Of a DNA stretch of 64,000 nucleotides, positions 32,664-49,711 are shown one piece after another. The position numbers and the translations under genes were made by a program. Source of the stretch: Pseudomonas delhiensis. GTDB taxonomy: Bacteria > Pseudomonadota > Gammaproteobacteria > Pseudomonadales > Pseudomonadaceae. The notes under the pieces were generated by a model. That model did not search any database, was not told where the DNA came from, and saw only the letters and a program-made list of their open reading frames with translations. The DNA lies in the NCBI RefSeq assembly GCF_900187975.1, contig NZ_FZPC01000012.1, positions 62,001 to 126,000 on the forward strand, in the 5' to 3' direction. Every line of letters begins with the position of its first letter. Positions within the stretch are counted from its first letter, which is position 1.

Positions 32664-32763
32664 TTCAAAAGCCGCCTGATTCCTGAAGGGCGCCCATTAG
32701 ACAGGCATCGCTGCCCCTTGCCAAGACCCGCCGGGCGCGCCGCGGGCCTGGCCTTGCCGGTGC

Positions 32764-35388
<2,625 letters not shown>

Positions 35389-35509
35389 AGGTTCTTCCAC
35401 GGAAAAATGCGGCCACGAATCGCCGGCAAAGGGCCGCATTATATCGGCCCTGCGTACCGGGTACAGTGTGTTTGTACGATAGATGGCAGCTATTGTGCTT
35501 CCATCCTAG

Positions 35510-36514
35510 TCAGTCGCGACGAAAGGCGGCGAAAGCTTCGACGATACGGGGAATGTCCGCCGTTTTCACGTCCAGGTGGGTGACCAGGCGCAGGCGCGGG
35601 GCGGCGCTGACGCGGATGCCGCGCTCGCCGAGGAAGCCGCGCAGGGCTTCGGCGCGCTCGCCGATGCCGACGTAGACCATGTTGGTCTGCACCGGCTCGA
35701 TGGCGTAGCCCAGCTCCGCCAGGCCGCGGCCGAGGGTCTCGGCGTTGGCGTGGTCCTCGGCCAGGCGCTCGACCTGGTGGTCCAGCGCATACAGCCCGGC
35801 CGCGGCCAGGCCGCCGGCCTGGCGCATGCCGCCGCCGACCATCTTGCGCAGGCGACGGGCCCTGCCGATCAGCTCGGCGCTGCCGCACAGCACCGAGCCC
35901 ACCGGCGCGCCCAGCCCCTTGGACAGGCACACCGAGACGGAATCGAAGTGGCGGGTGATCTCGCCGGCGTCCACGCCCAGCTTCACCGCCGCGTTGTACA
36001 GGCGCGCGCCGTCCAGGTGCAGGCCCAGGCCGCGGCGGCGGGTCAGCTCGCGGGCGGCGGCCAGGTAGGCCAGCGGCAGGACCTTGCCCTGCATGGTGTT
36101 TTCCAGGGCCAGCAGGCGGGTACGGGCGAAGTGGAAGTCGTCCTGCTTGATGGCCGCCTCGACCTTGCCCAGGTCCAGCGAGCCGTCGGCCTCGCCCTCG
36201 ATGGGCTGCGGCTGGATCGAACCCAGCACCGCGGCGCCGCCGCCCTCGTATTTATAGGTGTGGGCCTGCTGGCCGACGATGTATTCGTCGCCACGGCCGC
36301 AGTGGGCCATCAGCCCGAGCAGGTTGCTCATGGTGCCGGTGGGCACAAAGAGCGCGGAGGTGAAGCCCAGGCGCTCGGCCAGGGTGGCCTCCAGGCGGTT
36401 GACGGTGGGGTCCTCGCCATAGACGTCGTCGCCCAGCTCGGCCCGGGCCATGGCCTCGCGCATCCCGGCACTGGGCAGGGTGACGGTGTCGCTGCGAAGG
36501 TCGATGACGGACAT
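35510..36514 (-). CDS. ltaE: Low-specificity L-threonine aldolase
   Basis: A PLP enzyme that splits L-threonine or L-allo-threonine to glycine and acetaldehyde. The 334-residue product starts [22 protein letters not shown], has [17 protein letters not shown] and LALENTMQG, and carries [16 protein letters not shown] and [14 protein letters not shown] with the PLP-lysine in SKGLG. These are family landmarks in the right order. It is transcribed alone, 121 bp from alaS, with a repeat cluster upstream. Confidence 0.93.
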   Translation of the reverse strand: MSVIDLRSDTVTLPSAGMREAMARAELGDDVYGEDPTVNRLEATLAERLGFTSALFVPTGTMSNLLGLMAHCGRGDEYIVGQQAHTYKYEGGGAAVLGSIQPQPIEGEADGSLDLGKVEAAIKQDDFHFARTRLLALENTMQGKVLPLAYLAAARELTRRRGLGLHLDGARLYNAAVKLGVDAGEITRHFDSVSVCLSKGLGAPVGSVLCGSAELIGRARRLRKMVGGGMRQAGGLAAAGLYALDHQVERLAEDHANAETLGRGLAELGYAIEPVQTNMVYVGIGERAEALRGFLGERGIRVSAAPRLRLVTHLDVKTADIPRIVEAFAAFRRD

Positions 36515-36587
36515 GGCGGGCTCCTGGAAAACGGGGGAAAAGCCCGATGCTATGCGCTTGCCAGCCCCGGAACAAGGACGGCTGTCC

Positions 36588-36625
36588 GTAGGGCGAACAA
36601 CCGTTTGCGGTTATCCGCCGATGGT
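36588..36625. repeat. Repeat family B, partial copy
   Basis: GTAGGGCGAACAACCGTTTG then CGGTTATCCGCCG, a diverged left half, followed 70 bp later by a full-length B element. Confidence 0.75.
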
Positions 36626-36695
36626 CGTGCCGCCGGGGTGCCCGACGTGGCCGGCGGGCCCAATCGCGGACGAAGTCCTACGTCCGTACTCGACC

Positions 36696-36791
36696 GTAGG
36701 GCGAATAACCGTTCGCGGTTATCCGCCGTTGGCCGGAACGCCGGTGCCCGACGGCCGCGGCGGATAACGCCGTAGGCGTTATGCGCCCTAC
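36696..36791. repeat. Repeat family B, 96-bp full-length copy
   Basis: Aligned by eye with 5396-5491, it differs at about one position. It runs from GTAGGGCGAATAACCG to GCGCCCTAC. It lies in the 430-bp gap between ltaE and aruE, which holds only repeats. Confidence 0.88.
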
Positions 36792-36855
36792 GGGTTGGAA
36801 AGAGGCGGCGCGGGCAGCAAGACAATTGCGCCTACGTCCATGCCTTCCTGGAACC

Positions 36856-36902
36856 GTAGGAGCGGACTCTGTCCGCGAATCGCGCGCAGGGCGCGCTCCT
36901 GC
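36856..36902. repeat. Repeat family A
   Basis: GTAGGAGCGGACTCTGTCCG to CAGGGCGCGCTCCTGC. It belongs to the GGACTCTGTCCGCG subtype also seen at 51160. Confidence 0.8.
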
Positions 36903-36946
36903 AGGTAGGGCCAGAGGTGGGCATGGGGCCGGAGCGGCGCCGTGGT

Positions 36947-37945
36947 TCAGAGCTTGGTGGGCACCACGAGGATGCCCGCGCGCAGGCCGTTCCTCACCCG
37001 CGGGTTGGGGAAGATGATGCGGGCGCCCTTCTCTTCGACGATCCAGCGGGTGCCGCCGATGTCCTCGGCGAGCAGGTAGCCGTGGTCCAGCTCGGTGAAG
37101 TTGTCCACGGCGTCGTCCAGGTGCAGGCGGAAGTGGTCGCTGTGCTTGATCACCTCGCGGGACACGGCGAACAGCTGCAGGCCGTCCAGCCCGCCCTCCC
37201 CGGCCGGCGCCTCGGTGCCGTCGACCAGCACCTGCAGCAGCGCCTCCAGGCGGCCCAGGTTGACCACCTGGTTCTGCCCGAAGGGCCGCGCCTTGCCCAG
37301 TTCCAGGGTGAAGGCCTCGGCGCCCAGGCGGCTGTAGGTGTAGGAACTGAAGGTGATGCCGGTCTTGCTCTGCAGCAGCACCGCGTCTATGCCGGCGCGG
37401 CGCAGGCGCGCCAGCTCGGCGCGGGAGTGCTCGCGGCCCTCGCTCCAGGGGTAGAGGGCGAACTGCTCGATCTTCGAGCCGCGGATGGCCGTGTGCAGGT
37501 CGTAGTGCAGGCGCTGGCGGCCGTCGCGGGCGAAGAAGGCCGCGGCCAGGCGCTCCAGCTCGGCGGCGCGCAGGGCCTCGCTGCCGCTGCCGTCCTCGTG
37601 GCGGCCGCAGAACAGGCGGTTGATGTCCTGCTCCAGGTAGCGTTCGCCGCGGCGCATGGCCTCCGGGTTGCCGAGCAGGAACAGCAGGCGCGCCGCCGGC
37701 TTCAGCTCGCCGCGGGCGATGCGCTGGACCAGGCGGTCGAGCAGTTCGATGGGCGCCGTCTCGTTGCCGTGGATGCCGGCCGAGAGCAGCAGGTCCAGGC
37801 CGTTGTCGCGGCCGCTGGCGGGGGTCACCTCGAGGGCGCCCTCGGCCAGCCAGTGCAGGCGCGTGCCGTCGGCGGTGAGCTGGATCTTCTCGGTCGGCTC
37901 GCGACCGACGAGGGTCAGGTCGAGCAGCTTGCCCAGTGCTAGCAT
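36947..37945 (-). CDS. aruE: Succinylglutamate desuccinylase
   Basis: AruE (AstE) is the last AST pathway enzyme, releasing glutamate and succinate from N-succinylglutamate. The 332-residue zinc hydrolase of the AspA/AstE family has [19 protein letters not shown] (zinc His and Glu in HGNE), [24 protein letters not shown], and [13 protein letters not shown] with the second zinc His. A late catalytic Glu sits in [12 protein letters not shown]. It ends the aru gene set, 51 bp downstream of a small conserved gene. Confidence 0.95.
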   Translation of the reverse strand: MLALGKLLDLTLVGREPTEKIQLTADGTRLHWLAEGALEVTPASGRDNGLDLLLSAGIHGNETAPIELLDRLVQRIARGELKPAARLLFLLGNPEAMRRGERYLEQDINRLFCGRHEDGSGSEALRAAELERLAAAFFARDGRQRLHYDLHTAIRGSKIEQFALYPWSEGREHSRAELARLRRAGIDAVLLQSKTGITFSSYTYSRLGAEAFTLELGKARPFGQNQVVNLGRLEALLQVLVDGTEAPAGEGGLDGLQLFAVSREVIKHSDHFRLHLDDAVDNFTELDHGYLLAEDIGGTRWIVEEKGARIIFPNPRVRNGLRAGILVVPTKL

Positions 37946-37996
37946 GCGCGGGTCTCCCGGTTGGCCGCCGGCACTTGCGGGCGGCGGCCCCTGCGA

Positions 37997-38278
37997 TCAG
38001 TGATGGTCACATCCACAGTCTGGACCATGTTCGTGGACTTCGGCGGCCTCCAGCTCCAGGCTCAGGCTGAGCTGGTTGACCGCCTGCGGGCGGACCACCA
38101 GCAGCGGCACCTCGGTGTCCTCCTCGAAGGACTCGGCGTAGATCAGCAGGCCGCCCTTGCCGTCGGCCTCCAGCCACAGGTCGCGGCCCTCCAGGCGGAT
38201 GGCCAGGCGGGCGCTGTGGGTCTCGCGACGGGCGCCGGTGGCGTCTTCGAGGATCAGCGGGAGGCTTTCGGTGGTCAT
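37997..38278 (-). CDS. Small conserved protein between aruB and aruE, His/Cys-rich C-terminus
   Basis: Function unknown. The 93-residue product (MTTESLPLILEDATGARRE) has no signal peptide or membrane segment. It ends HEHGPDCGCDHH, a run of His, Cys and Asp that looks able to bind a metal. The ATG at 38278 lies 5 bp after the aruB stop; a TTG overlapping that stop is an alternative. It is cotranscribed with the arginine succinyltransferase genes. From memory a hypothetical gene sits at the same place in PAO1 (PA0900). The downstream enzyme AruE is a zinc hydrolase, so a metal-related role is conceivable but unproven. Confidence 0.75.
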   Translation of the reverse strand: MTTESLPLILEDATGARRETHSARLAIRLEGRDLWLEADGKGGLLIYAESFEEDTEVPLLVVRPQAVNQLSLSLELEAAEVHEHGPDCGCDHH

Positions 38279-38283
38279 GGCGT

Positions 38284-39629
38284 TCAACTCATCTGGAAGG
38301 GATAGACGGAGCCCAGTTTAAGGATCCGGCTCAGTTCATCCAATGCCGTCCGGCATTCCACCAGCAGCTGCGGGTCGGCCAGGTCGGCTTCGGACAGGCG
38401 GTCGCGGTAGTGCTTGTCGACCCAGGCCACCAGGGTGTCGTACAGCGCCGGGGTCATGACCACGCCCGGGTTCACCGCGGCCAGCTCGGCCTCGTTGAGC
38501 GCCACGCGCAGGCGCAGGCAGGCCGGGCCGCCGCCATTCTGCATGCTCTGCTTGAGATCGAAGACCTTCACCTCGCGGATCGGCCCGCCTTCGGCGGTCA
38601 GGCGCGACAGGTAGCGCCACACGCGCTCGTTCTGCCGGCACTCTTCCGGGACGATCAGCAGCATGCTGCCGTCGGCGCGGCTGAGCAACTGGCTGTTGAA
38701 CAGGTAGGAACGCACCGCGTCCTCCACCGCGACCTGGTCGGCGGGCACCCGCACCGCCTGGAAGCGGCCGCCGCGACGGGCCAGCTTGGCGTCCAGCTCG
38801 GCCAGCACCCTGTCGGTGTCGAGGAAGGCGTCCTGGTGGTAGAACAGCACCTCGCCGTTGCCCACCGAGATCACGTCGTTGTGGAACACGCCCTGGTCGA
38901 TCACCGCCGGGTTCTGCTGGGCGTAGACCACGCCCTCCTCGCCCAGGCCGTGCAGGCGGGCCACCGCCTGGCAGGCTTCCAGGGTCTGCCGCGCCGGGTA
39001 GCGCATAGGCTGGGGGAAGCGGCTGTCGAAGGCGCTGCGGCCGAACACGAAGAACTCCACGCCGGCCTCGCCGTAGCCCTTGCAGAAGCGCGTGTGGTTG
39101 GCCGCGCCTTCGTCGCCGAACTGCGCCACCGCCGGCAGCGCCGGGTGGTGGACGAAGTGCTTCTCGTCGCGGAACATGGCGCCGAGGATGCGGCTGGTGA
39201 CCGGGTGCTCGATGGAGCGGTGGAACTTGCAGTTGAGGTTGGCGGCGGTGAAGTGCACGCGGCCATCGGCGGTGTCGGCGCTGGGGCTGACGGTGGCGGC
39301 ATTGGCCGTCCACATGCACGAGGCCGAGCTGACCGCGGCGAGCAGCGGCATGGCTTCCCTGGCCGCCCTGGCGATCACCTCGGCGTCGCTGCCGCTGAAG
39401 CCGAGGGCCCGCAGCGAGGCCACGGCCGGGCGTTCCTGCGGGGCCAGCACGCCCTGCTTGAAGCCCATGTCCATCAGCGCCTTCATCTTCGCCAGGCCCT
39501 GCTTGGCGGCTTCCTTGGGGTTGGACGCCACCTGGCTGTTGCTCTGCGAGGCGACGTTGCCGTAGGACAGGCCACCGTAGTTGTGCGTCGGGCCGACAAG
39601 ACCGTCGAAGTTCATTTCATGGGCGGTCA

Positions 39630-39630
<1 letters not shown>
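38284..39630 (-). CDS. aruB: N-succinylarginine dihydrolase
   Basis: AruB (AstB) hydrolyses N-succinylarginine to N-succinylornithine, CO2 and two ammonia. The 448-residue guanidine-modifying-superfamily enzyme begins [20 protein letters not shown], has [19 protein letters not shown] and [13 protein letters not shown] (catalytic His). The nucleophilic Cys lies near the end in [16 protein letters not shown]. Its ATG shares one base with the aruD stop (TGATG), so translation is coupled. Confidence 0.97.
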
Positions 39631-42141
<2,511 letters not shown>

Positions 42142-42160
42142 ATTCACTCCGTTTCGGCTT

Positions 42161-42234
42161 CAGGCCGCAGGCTGCAGGCCACCGGCGAAAGCTTCCGTTT
42201 GGGCCCGCAGCCTGCCGCTTGCAGCCTGCAGCCC
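42161..42234. repeat. GC-rich inverted segments in the aruF-aruG gap
   Basis: CAGGCCGCAGGCTGCAGGCC, then about 20 bp, then CCCGCAGCCTGCCGCTTGCA and GCCTGCAGCC. The arms can pair imperfectly. It occupies most of the 98 bp between aruF and aruG, inside the operon. Confidence 0.6.
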
Positions 42235-42239
42235 ATGAC

Positions 42240-43256
42240 TCACACCGCCACCAGGCGGACGCTGGCACCCTCGCCGATGCCCAGGGCCTCGGCGGTCTCG
42301 GCGCTGAGGGTCACCGGCTTGCCGGGCACCCAGTCCAGCTCGGCGACCAGCGCGCGGTAGTCCTGCAGCAGGCCGTTGGTGACCAGGTAGCTGCGGGTGG
42401 CCTTGGGCACCTCGCCGATGCGCACCGGCACCAGGCGGCTCTGGGCGATGGAGCGGATGCCCGAGGTACGTGCGTGCAGGGTCGGGCCGCCATCGAAGAT
42501 GTCGATGTAGTTGTCGGTCTCGAAGCCTTCGCGCATCAGGATGTCGAAGGTGATCTGCGCCCGCGGGTGCACCTGGCCCATGGCCTCCTGGGCCTCGTCC
42601 GGCAGCAGCGGCACGTAGATCGGGTAGTGCGGCATCAGCTCGGCGAGGAAGGTGCGGCTCTTCAGCCCGGAGAGCTTCTCGGCCTCGCTGTAGTTGAGGT
42701 CGAAGAAGTTGCGCCCCACGGCGTTCCAGAACGGCGACTCGCCCTGCTCGTCGCTGTAGCCGACGATCTCGGTGACCACGGCGTCGGCGAAGCGCTCCGG
42801 GTGGCTGGCCATGAACAGCAGACGGCCGCGGGAGTTGAGTTCGGCGACGGGCGTGTTCACCAGTTCGCGCCGCACGTAGAAGCTGGTCAGCAGGCTGTTG
42901 CCGGTAAGGTCGTGGCACAGCGAGAGGACGTGGATCTTGTTGTGGATCTTCAACTCGCGCGAGGCGTGCACGAAGGTCTCGTTGCGGAAGCTGTAGAAGG
43001 GCTCGGAGAAGCCGGCCGAAGCGACTATGGCCGAGCAGCCGACCAGTTGCCCGGTCTGCGTGTCCTCGAGGACGAAGAAGTAGCTTTCCTCGCCGTTGTA
43101 GCTGACTTCGGCGGCGAACGACGCCTCCGAGGCCAGGATCTTTTCCTTCAGCCTTTCCGCGTCGTCCGGCAGCGACGTGACGCCGACCGGGCTGTCCGCG
43201 GCGAGACGCTGCACCTGCTGCAGGTCGGCCACTTGGGCGGGGCGCATCACCAGCAT
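42240..43256 (-). CDS. aruF: Arginine/ornithine succinyltransferase, AruF subunit
   Basis: The other subunit of the heteromeric arginine/ornithine succinyltransferase. The 338-residue product begins MLVMRPAQVADLQQVQRLAA and shows YFFVLEDTQTGQLVGCSAIV, LTGNSLLTSFYVRRELV, GESPFWNAVGRNFFDLNYSE and YIDIFDGGPTLHART, each matching a block of AruG. This marks the pair as an ancient duplication. It lies 160 bp downstream of aruC and 98 bp upstream of aruG. Confidence 0.96.
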   Translation of the reverse strand: MLVMRPAQVADLQQVQRLAADSPVGVTSLPDDAERLKEKILASEASFAAEVSYNGEESYFFVLEDTQTGQLVGCSAIVASAGFSEPFYSFRNETFVHASRELKIHNKIHVLSLCHDLTGNSLLTSFYVRRELVNTPVAELNSRGRLLFMASHPERFADAVVTEIVGYSDEQGESPFWNAVGRNFFDLNYSEAEKLSGLKSRTFLAELMPHYPIYVPLLPDEAQEAMGQVHPRAQITFDILMREGFETDNYIDIFDGGPTLHARTSGIRSIAQSRLVPVRIGEVPKATRSYLVTNGLLQDYRALVAELDWVPGKPVTLSAETAEALGIGEGASVRLVAV

Positions 43257-43417
43257 GGCGTCACTCCTCTAACCAGACAAAACCACATGAACTTTCCCCA
43301 TCGCGTCGCGGGCACGGGAGGGCCTGCGCCAACGCATTCGGGGCCTGCGAAGAACGGCCGGGCGCACCCGGCCGGGTCGAACCGGCGCCGGCGGGATGCC
43401 CGGCGCCGTACTGCCGA

Positions 43418-45037
<1,620 letters not shown>

Positions 45038-45060
45038 CTACGGCGCCTGGACTCGGCTCC

Positions 45061-45098
45061 GCCCCTCTCCCTAACCCTCTCCCTGAAGGGAGAGGGGA
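45061..45098. repeat. Repeat family C hairpin
   Basis: CCCCTCTCCCTAACCCTCTC then CCTGAAGGGAGAGGGG. It is inverted with respect to the copy at 45186, so the two could also pair with each other across about 100 bp. Confidence 0.85.
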
Positions 45099-45185
45099 CC
45101 GTTGGGCAGACGCGGATGTACAGGAGTTAGCCGGCAACGCCGAAAGCCTCAGGCTAAGACCATACCTTCTCTCGGCACGGACAAG

Positions 45186-45221
45186 CCCCCTCTCCCTTCA
45201 GGGAGAGGGCTGGGGAGAGGG
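45186..45221. repeat. Repeat family C hairpin, inverted copy
   Basis: CCCCCTCTCCCTTCAGGGAG then AGGGCTGGGGAGAGGG. It lies 50 bp after the argR stop codon. The 630-bp argR-aruC gap contains only these elements, the REP pair and the aruC control region. Confidence 0.85.
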
Positions 45222-45271
45222 AACGCGGCCAAGCCCAACGTCAGCGTAACCGGGAGCCTCCCCCGCTCCAC

Positions 45272-46255
45272 TCATCCCCGCTCGCCAGGCCCCGGCGCGC
45301 CGTCGGCGGCGCCCTGGCCGCGGCGCTGGTTGCGGTCTTCGCGGGGGGTCACGCCAAAGAAGTTGCGGTAGGCGCTGGAGAAGTGCGGGCCGCTGGAGAA
45401 GCCGCAGGACAGGCCGATCTGGATGATCGACTTGCTGGTCTGCATGAGCATCTGCCGCGCGCGGTTCAGGCGCAGTTCCAGGTAGTACTGGCTGGGCACG
45501 CGGGTCAGGTACTGCTTGAAGATGCGCTCCAGCTGGCGGCGCGACACGCAGACGTGCTGGGCGATCTCGTCGGTGGTCAGCGGCTCCTCGATGTTCGCCT
45601 CCATCAGCAGCACCGCCTGGGTGAGCTTGGGGTGGCTGGAGCCCAGGCGGTTCTTCAGCGGAATGCGCTGGCGCTCGCTGCCCTCGCGGATGCGCTCGAC
45701 CACCAGCTCCTCGGACACCGCGCCGGCCAGCTCCGCGCCGTGGTCGCGGGACAACACCGCCAGCAGCAGGTCGAGCACGGCCATGCCGCCGCAGGCGCTG
45801 AGACGGTCGCGGTCCCACTCGAACAGGTGGTTGGTGGCGATGACCTTGGGGTAGCGCTCGGTGAAGTCGTCGTGCCAGCGCCAGTGCACCGCGGCGCGGT
45901 AGCCGTCGAGCAGGCCGAGCTGGGCCAGCGGGTAGATGCCGGCGGACAGCGCGCCGACGCTGGCGCCGCCGCGGGCCAGCTGCTTGAGGGCGGCGGCCAG
46001 TGGCGCGGAGACCTGCTGCGGCGCCTCGTCGGCGACCAGGAAGACGCGCTGGCACTGCTCCAGCACGCCCTGCCAGGCCTGCCCCGGCAGGCGCCAGCCT
46101 TCGCCCTCGGCGGGCTGCTCGGCGTTCATGAACACCGGGTCGTAGAGCGCTTCGGGGTGCAGGCGCCGGGCGACCCGCAGGGCCTCCTCGGCGAGCGCCA
46201 GGGTCAGCGCGCGGGTCTGGGGCCAGAGCAGGAAACCGATGCGTTGGGCAGTCAT
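45272..46255 (-). CDS. argR: ArgR, AraC-type arginine-responsive regulator
   Basis: In P. aeruginosa ArgR activates arginine catabolism (aru, aot) and represses arginine and glutamate synthesis genes in response to arginine. The 327-residue product has an N-terminal DJ-1/PfpI-like ligand domain (IGFLLWPQTRALTLALAEEA, SVGALSAGIYPLAQLGLLDG) and a C-terminal AraC double helix-turn-helix (LTTDEIAQHVCVSRRQLERI; IIQIGLSCGFSSGPHFSSAY). It is unrelated to E. coli ArgR. It is the last gene of the aotJQMOP-argR group. Confidence 0.95.
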   Translation of the reverse strand: MTAQRIGFLLWPQTRALTLALAEEALRVARRLHPEALYDPVFMNAEQPAEGEGWRLPGQAWQGVLEQCQRVFLVADEAPQQVSAPLAAALKQLARGGASVGALSAGIYPLAQLGLLDGYRAAVHWRWHDDFTERYPKVIATNHLFEWDRDRLSACGGMAVLDLLLAVLSRDHGAELAGAVSEELVVERIREGSERQRIPLKNRLGSSHPKLTQAVLLMEANIEEPLTTDEIAQHVCVSRRQLERIFKQYLTRVPSQYYLELRLNRARQMLMQTSKSIIQIGLSCGFSSGPHFSSAYRNFFGVTPREDRNQRRGQGAADGAPGPGERG

Positions 46256-46289
46256 GCGGAGGCTTCTGTCGACGTCTTCGGGGGACAGC

Positions 46290-47054
<765 letters not shown>

Positions 47055-47069
47055 GTCGGTTACTCGAAT

Positions 47070-48182
47070 TCAGTCGTTGATCAGCCGGCCCGTACGGAAC
47101 GGCTCACGCCCGGCCACCTTGGCCATCCAGTGTCCTGCCAGCGCGTAGCGCCCCCGCTCCAGGGCGAAGAGCACGCCGGCGGTCCCGGCGTACAGGGTGC
47201 TGACCTTGTCGTTCAGCGGGTCCACCACCTCGAACAGCGCCTCGCCCTTCTCCACCCACTCGCCGGCGCGGCGCAGGAAGCTGACCACCCCGGCATGGGG
47301 CGCGGCGAGGTATTCGGTGCCCTCGAAGGGCATGCCTTCGCAGCACTCGGCCGGCGCTTGCGGCCAATCGCCGGCGATCAGCCCCTGTTCGGCGAGGAAG
47401 GCCAGGATCGCCTCGGCGTTGGCGCGCGCCTGCTCGACGCGGGTGTCGCCCATGCTGCCCAGCTCGACCGTGGTGGCCATGCACGCCGCGGGCAAAGCCG
47501 CCTGTGGATAGGCACGGGCCAGGCGCAGCCAGGGCAGCGAGCAGGATTCGTCGAAGGAATTGCCGCCGGAATCCTCCGCCAGCAATGCCACGCCCGCCTT
47601 CAGCCGCGCCGCCAGGGAGCGCCACTGCGGCCAGTGCTGGGGAATGGCGTAGAGGTGGATGCAGGCCTCGAAGTCGCAGTGCAGGTCGAGCACCACGTCG
47701 GCGTCGCAGGCATGGCGCAGCAGCAGGCGTTGCAGGCCCTGCAGCTCGGAAGTGGCCGGCGCCAGCGCGTCGAGGGCTTCGCGCATGTGCTGGCGGACCA
47801 GTTGTACGTTGGCCGGTGCGTCGGCGCCCAGTTGGCCGGCGACGCGCGGCTCGACCAGGGACGCCAGGTCGACGAAGCCGCGGTTGAAATTCTGCCCGCT
47901 GCTGGTCTCGAAGCGCCCGAGGTGGCTGGCCTGCAGCCACTGGCCGAGGCCGACGGGGTTGGCCACCGGCACCAGCTCGACCGTGCCGAGCAGGCGGCCT
48001 TCGGCCTCCAGCGCGGCCAGGCGCAGCTTCAGCTCCCAGGCGGTGCGCATGCCCGGCAGTTCGTCGGCGTGCAGGCTGGCCTGGATGTAGGCCTTGCGCT
48101 CGCCGGCGCCATAGCGGAAGACGCTCAGGCGGCGTTCGGCGCCGAGGCTGGCGCAGGGCAACAGGTGATCGATGCGTTGCAT
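47070..48182 (-). CDS. aotO: AotO, AspA/AstE-family zinc carboxypeptidase-like protein
   Basis: Encoded inside the arginine transport operon but with no known transport role. The 370-residue protein is a cytosolic succinylglutamate-desuccinylase/aspartoacylase-like hydrolase: ASLHADELPGMRTAWELKLR (zinc ligands His and Glu in HADE), VPVANPVGLGQW, NFNRGFVDL, VVLDLHCDFEACIHLY (zinc His) and a late Glu in ATTVELGSMGD. All zinc ligands of the family are present, so it is probably active. The substrate is unknown; an N-acyl or peptide derivative of arginine or ornithine is a guess. From memory it corresponds to PA0891. Confidence 0.85.
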   Translation of the reverse strand: MQRIDHLLPCASLGAERRLSVFRYGAGERKAYIQASLHADELPGMRTAWELKLRLAALEAEGRLLGTVELVPVANPVGLGQWLQASHLGRFETSSGQNFNRGFVDLASLVEPRVAGQLGADAPANVQLVRQHMREALDALAPATSELQGLQRLLLRHACDADVVLDLHCDFEACIHLYAIPQHWPQWRSLAARLKAGVALLAEDSGGNSFDESCSLPWLRLARAYPQAALPAACMATTVELGSMGDTRVEQARANAEAILAFLAEQGLIAGDWPQAPAECCEGMPFEGTEYLAAPHAGVVSFLRRAGEWVEKGEALFEVVDPLNDKVSTLYAGTAGVLFALERGRYALAGHWMAKVAGREPFRTGRLIND

Positions 48183-48198
48183 GCTCCGCTCCTCCGCC

Positions 48199-48897
48199 TC
48201 AGTGCTTGCGCGGCGCCAGGTAGGCCAGCCAGCGGCGTTCGGCGGCCTTGAACAGGCGCACCAGGATCAGCGTCAGGATCAGGTAGAAGACCCCGGCGGT
48301 GATGAAGGCCTCGAACGGCAGGTAGTACTGCGAGTTCACGGTGCGCGCGGCGCCGGTGATGTCCACCAGGGTGACGATGGACGCCAGGCTGGTGGTCTGC
48401 AGCATCATGATCACCTCGTTGCTGTACTGCGGCAGCGCGCGGCGCAGCGCCGAGGGCAGGAGGATGCGGCGGTACATCTTCAGGCGCGACATGCCCATGG
48501 CCTTGGCCGCCTCGATCTCGCCGTGGGGCGTGGCCTTGAGGCTGCCGGCGAGGATTTCCGCGGTGTAGGCGCTGGTGTTGATGGCGAAGGCCAGGCAGGC
48601 GCAGAAGCTGGCGTTGGACAGCCAGGGCCAGAAGGCGCTGTTGCGCACCGCCTCGAACTGGGCCAGGCCGTAGTAGATCAGGAACAGCTGCACCAGCATG
48701 GGGGTGCCGCGGATGACGTAGGTGTACAGCCAGGCCGGCAGGTTCACCGCCGGGCGCTTGGACACGCGCATCAGCGCCAGCGGCACGGCCAGCAGCAGGC
48801 CCACGGCCAGGGAGATCAGCAGCAGCTTGAGGGTCACCAGCAGGCCGCTGAAGTACAGCGGCAGGTTTTCCCAGATGACGGTGTAGTCGAAGATCAT
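48199..48897 (-). CDS. aotM: AotM arginine/ornithine ABC permease
   Basis: One of two inner-membrane permeases of the basic amino acid importer. The 232-residue protein has about five helices (YFSGLLVTLKLLLISLAVGL) and the conserved cytoplasmic EAA loop EAAKAMGMSRLKMYRRILLP around residue 145, which docks on AotP. IRGTPMLVQLFLIYYGL is the HisM/ArtM-type signature. It follows aotQ closely, and aotO is next. Confidence 0.95.
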   Translation of the reverse strand: MIFDYTVIWENLPLYFSGLLVTLKLLLISLAVGLLLAVPLALMRVSKRPAVNLPAWLYTYVIRGTPMLVQLFLIYYGLAQFEAVRNSAFWPWLSNASFCACLAFAINTSAYTAEILAGSLKATPHGEIEAAKAMGMSRLKMYRRILLPSALRRALPQYSNEVIMMLQTTSLASIVTLVDITGAARTVNSQYYLPFEAFITAGVFYLILTLILVRLFKAAERRWLAYLAPRKH

Positions 48898-48910
48898 CGC
48901 GTGGCTCCCC

Positions 48911-49600
48911 TTACAGTTCCGCGACCTTGACGCCCACCGAGTAGCGGCGCTCGAGCAGGCGCAGCAACAGCAGCGAGACGCTGGTCACCACCAGGTAGAG
49001 GGCGGCGACGAACAGGTACCAGGTAAACGGCTCGCGGGTGGCGTCCGCGGCCTGCTTGGCCTTGAACATCATGTCCTGCAGGCTGACCACCGAGATCAGC
49101 GCGGTGGCCTTGACCAGCACCAGCCAGTTGTTGGTGAAGCCGGGGATGGCCAGGCGGATCATCTGCGGCACCTGCACGCGGAAGAACACCTGCAGGTGGC
49201 TCATGCCGTAGGCGAAGCCGGCCTCGGCCTGCCCCTTGGGGATGGCCATGAAGGCGCCGCGGAAGGTTTCCGAGAGGTAGGCGCCGAAGATGAAGCCGAG
49301 GGTGCCGACGCCGACGACGAAGGGGTTGAGGTCGATGTAGTCGTCGTGGCCCAGCAGCGGCGCCACGCGGTTCACAAGGTCCTGGCCGCCGTAGAAGATC
49401 AGCAGGATCAGCACCAGGTCGGGCACGCCGCGGATCACCGTGGAATAGGCGTCGCCGCACCAGGCCAGCCAGCGGACGGGCGACAGGCGGAAGGCCGCGC
49501 CGACCAGGCCGAGCACCGCCGCCAGGGCCATCGACAACAGGGCGAGCTGGAGGGTCAGCCAGGCACCATCGACGATGGTGGCCGCGTAACCGTTGAACAT
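48911..49600 (-). CDS. aotQ: AotQ arginine/ornithine ABC permease
   Basis: The second permease. The 229-residue product starts MFNGYAATIVDGAWLTLQLA, has IRGVPDLVLILLIFYGGQ and the EAA-type loop GFAYGMSHLQVFFRVQVPQM. The ATG at 49600 is preceded by GAGGTGCTGACC. The start has been moved 36 codons inside a longer open frame, on family grounds. A terminator-like stem separates it from aotJ upstream. Confidence 0.94.
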   Translation of the reverse strand: MFNGYAATIVDGAWLTLQLALLSMALAAVLGLVGAAFRLSPVRWLAWCGDAYSTVIRGVPDLVLILLIFYGGQDLVNRVAPLLGHDDYIDLNPFVVGVGTLGFIFGAYLSETFRGAFMAIPKGQAEAGFAYGMSHLQVFFRVQVPQMIRLAIPGFTNNWLVLVKATALISVVSLQDMMFKAKQAADATREPFTWYLFVAALYLVVTSVSLLLLRLLERRYSVGVKVAEL

Positions 49601-49711
49601 GGTCAGCACCTCATGCAACCGCTCGCCGCAGCGGCGAACGCAGAACGACGGGCCACGCCGCCCGCAGCCCGGAAACCGACGACAGTCGCCAAGACGCCCG
49701 CCGCCCAATAA

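Noticed and set aside
42161-42234. Terminator between aruF and aruG
   Set aside because: Arms pair imperfectly and no T tract follows; aruF and aruG encode subunits of one enzyme and must be co-expressed.
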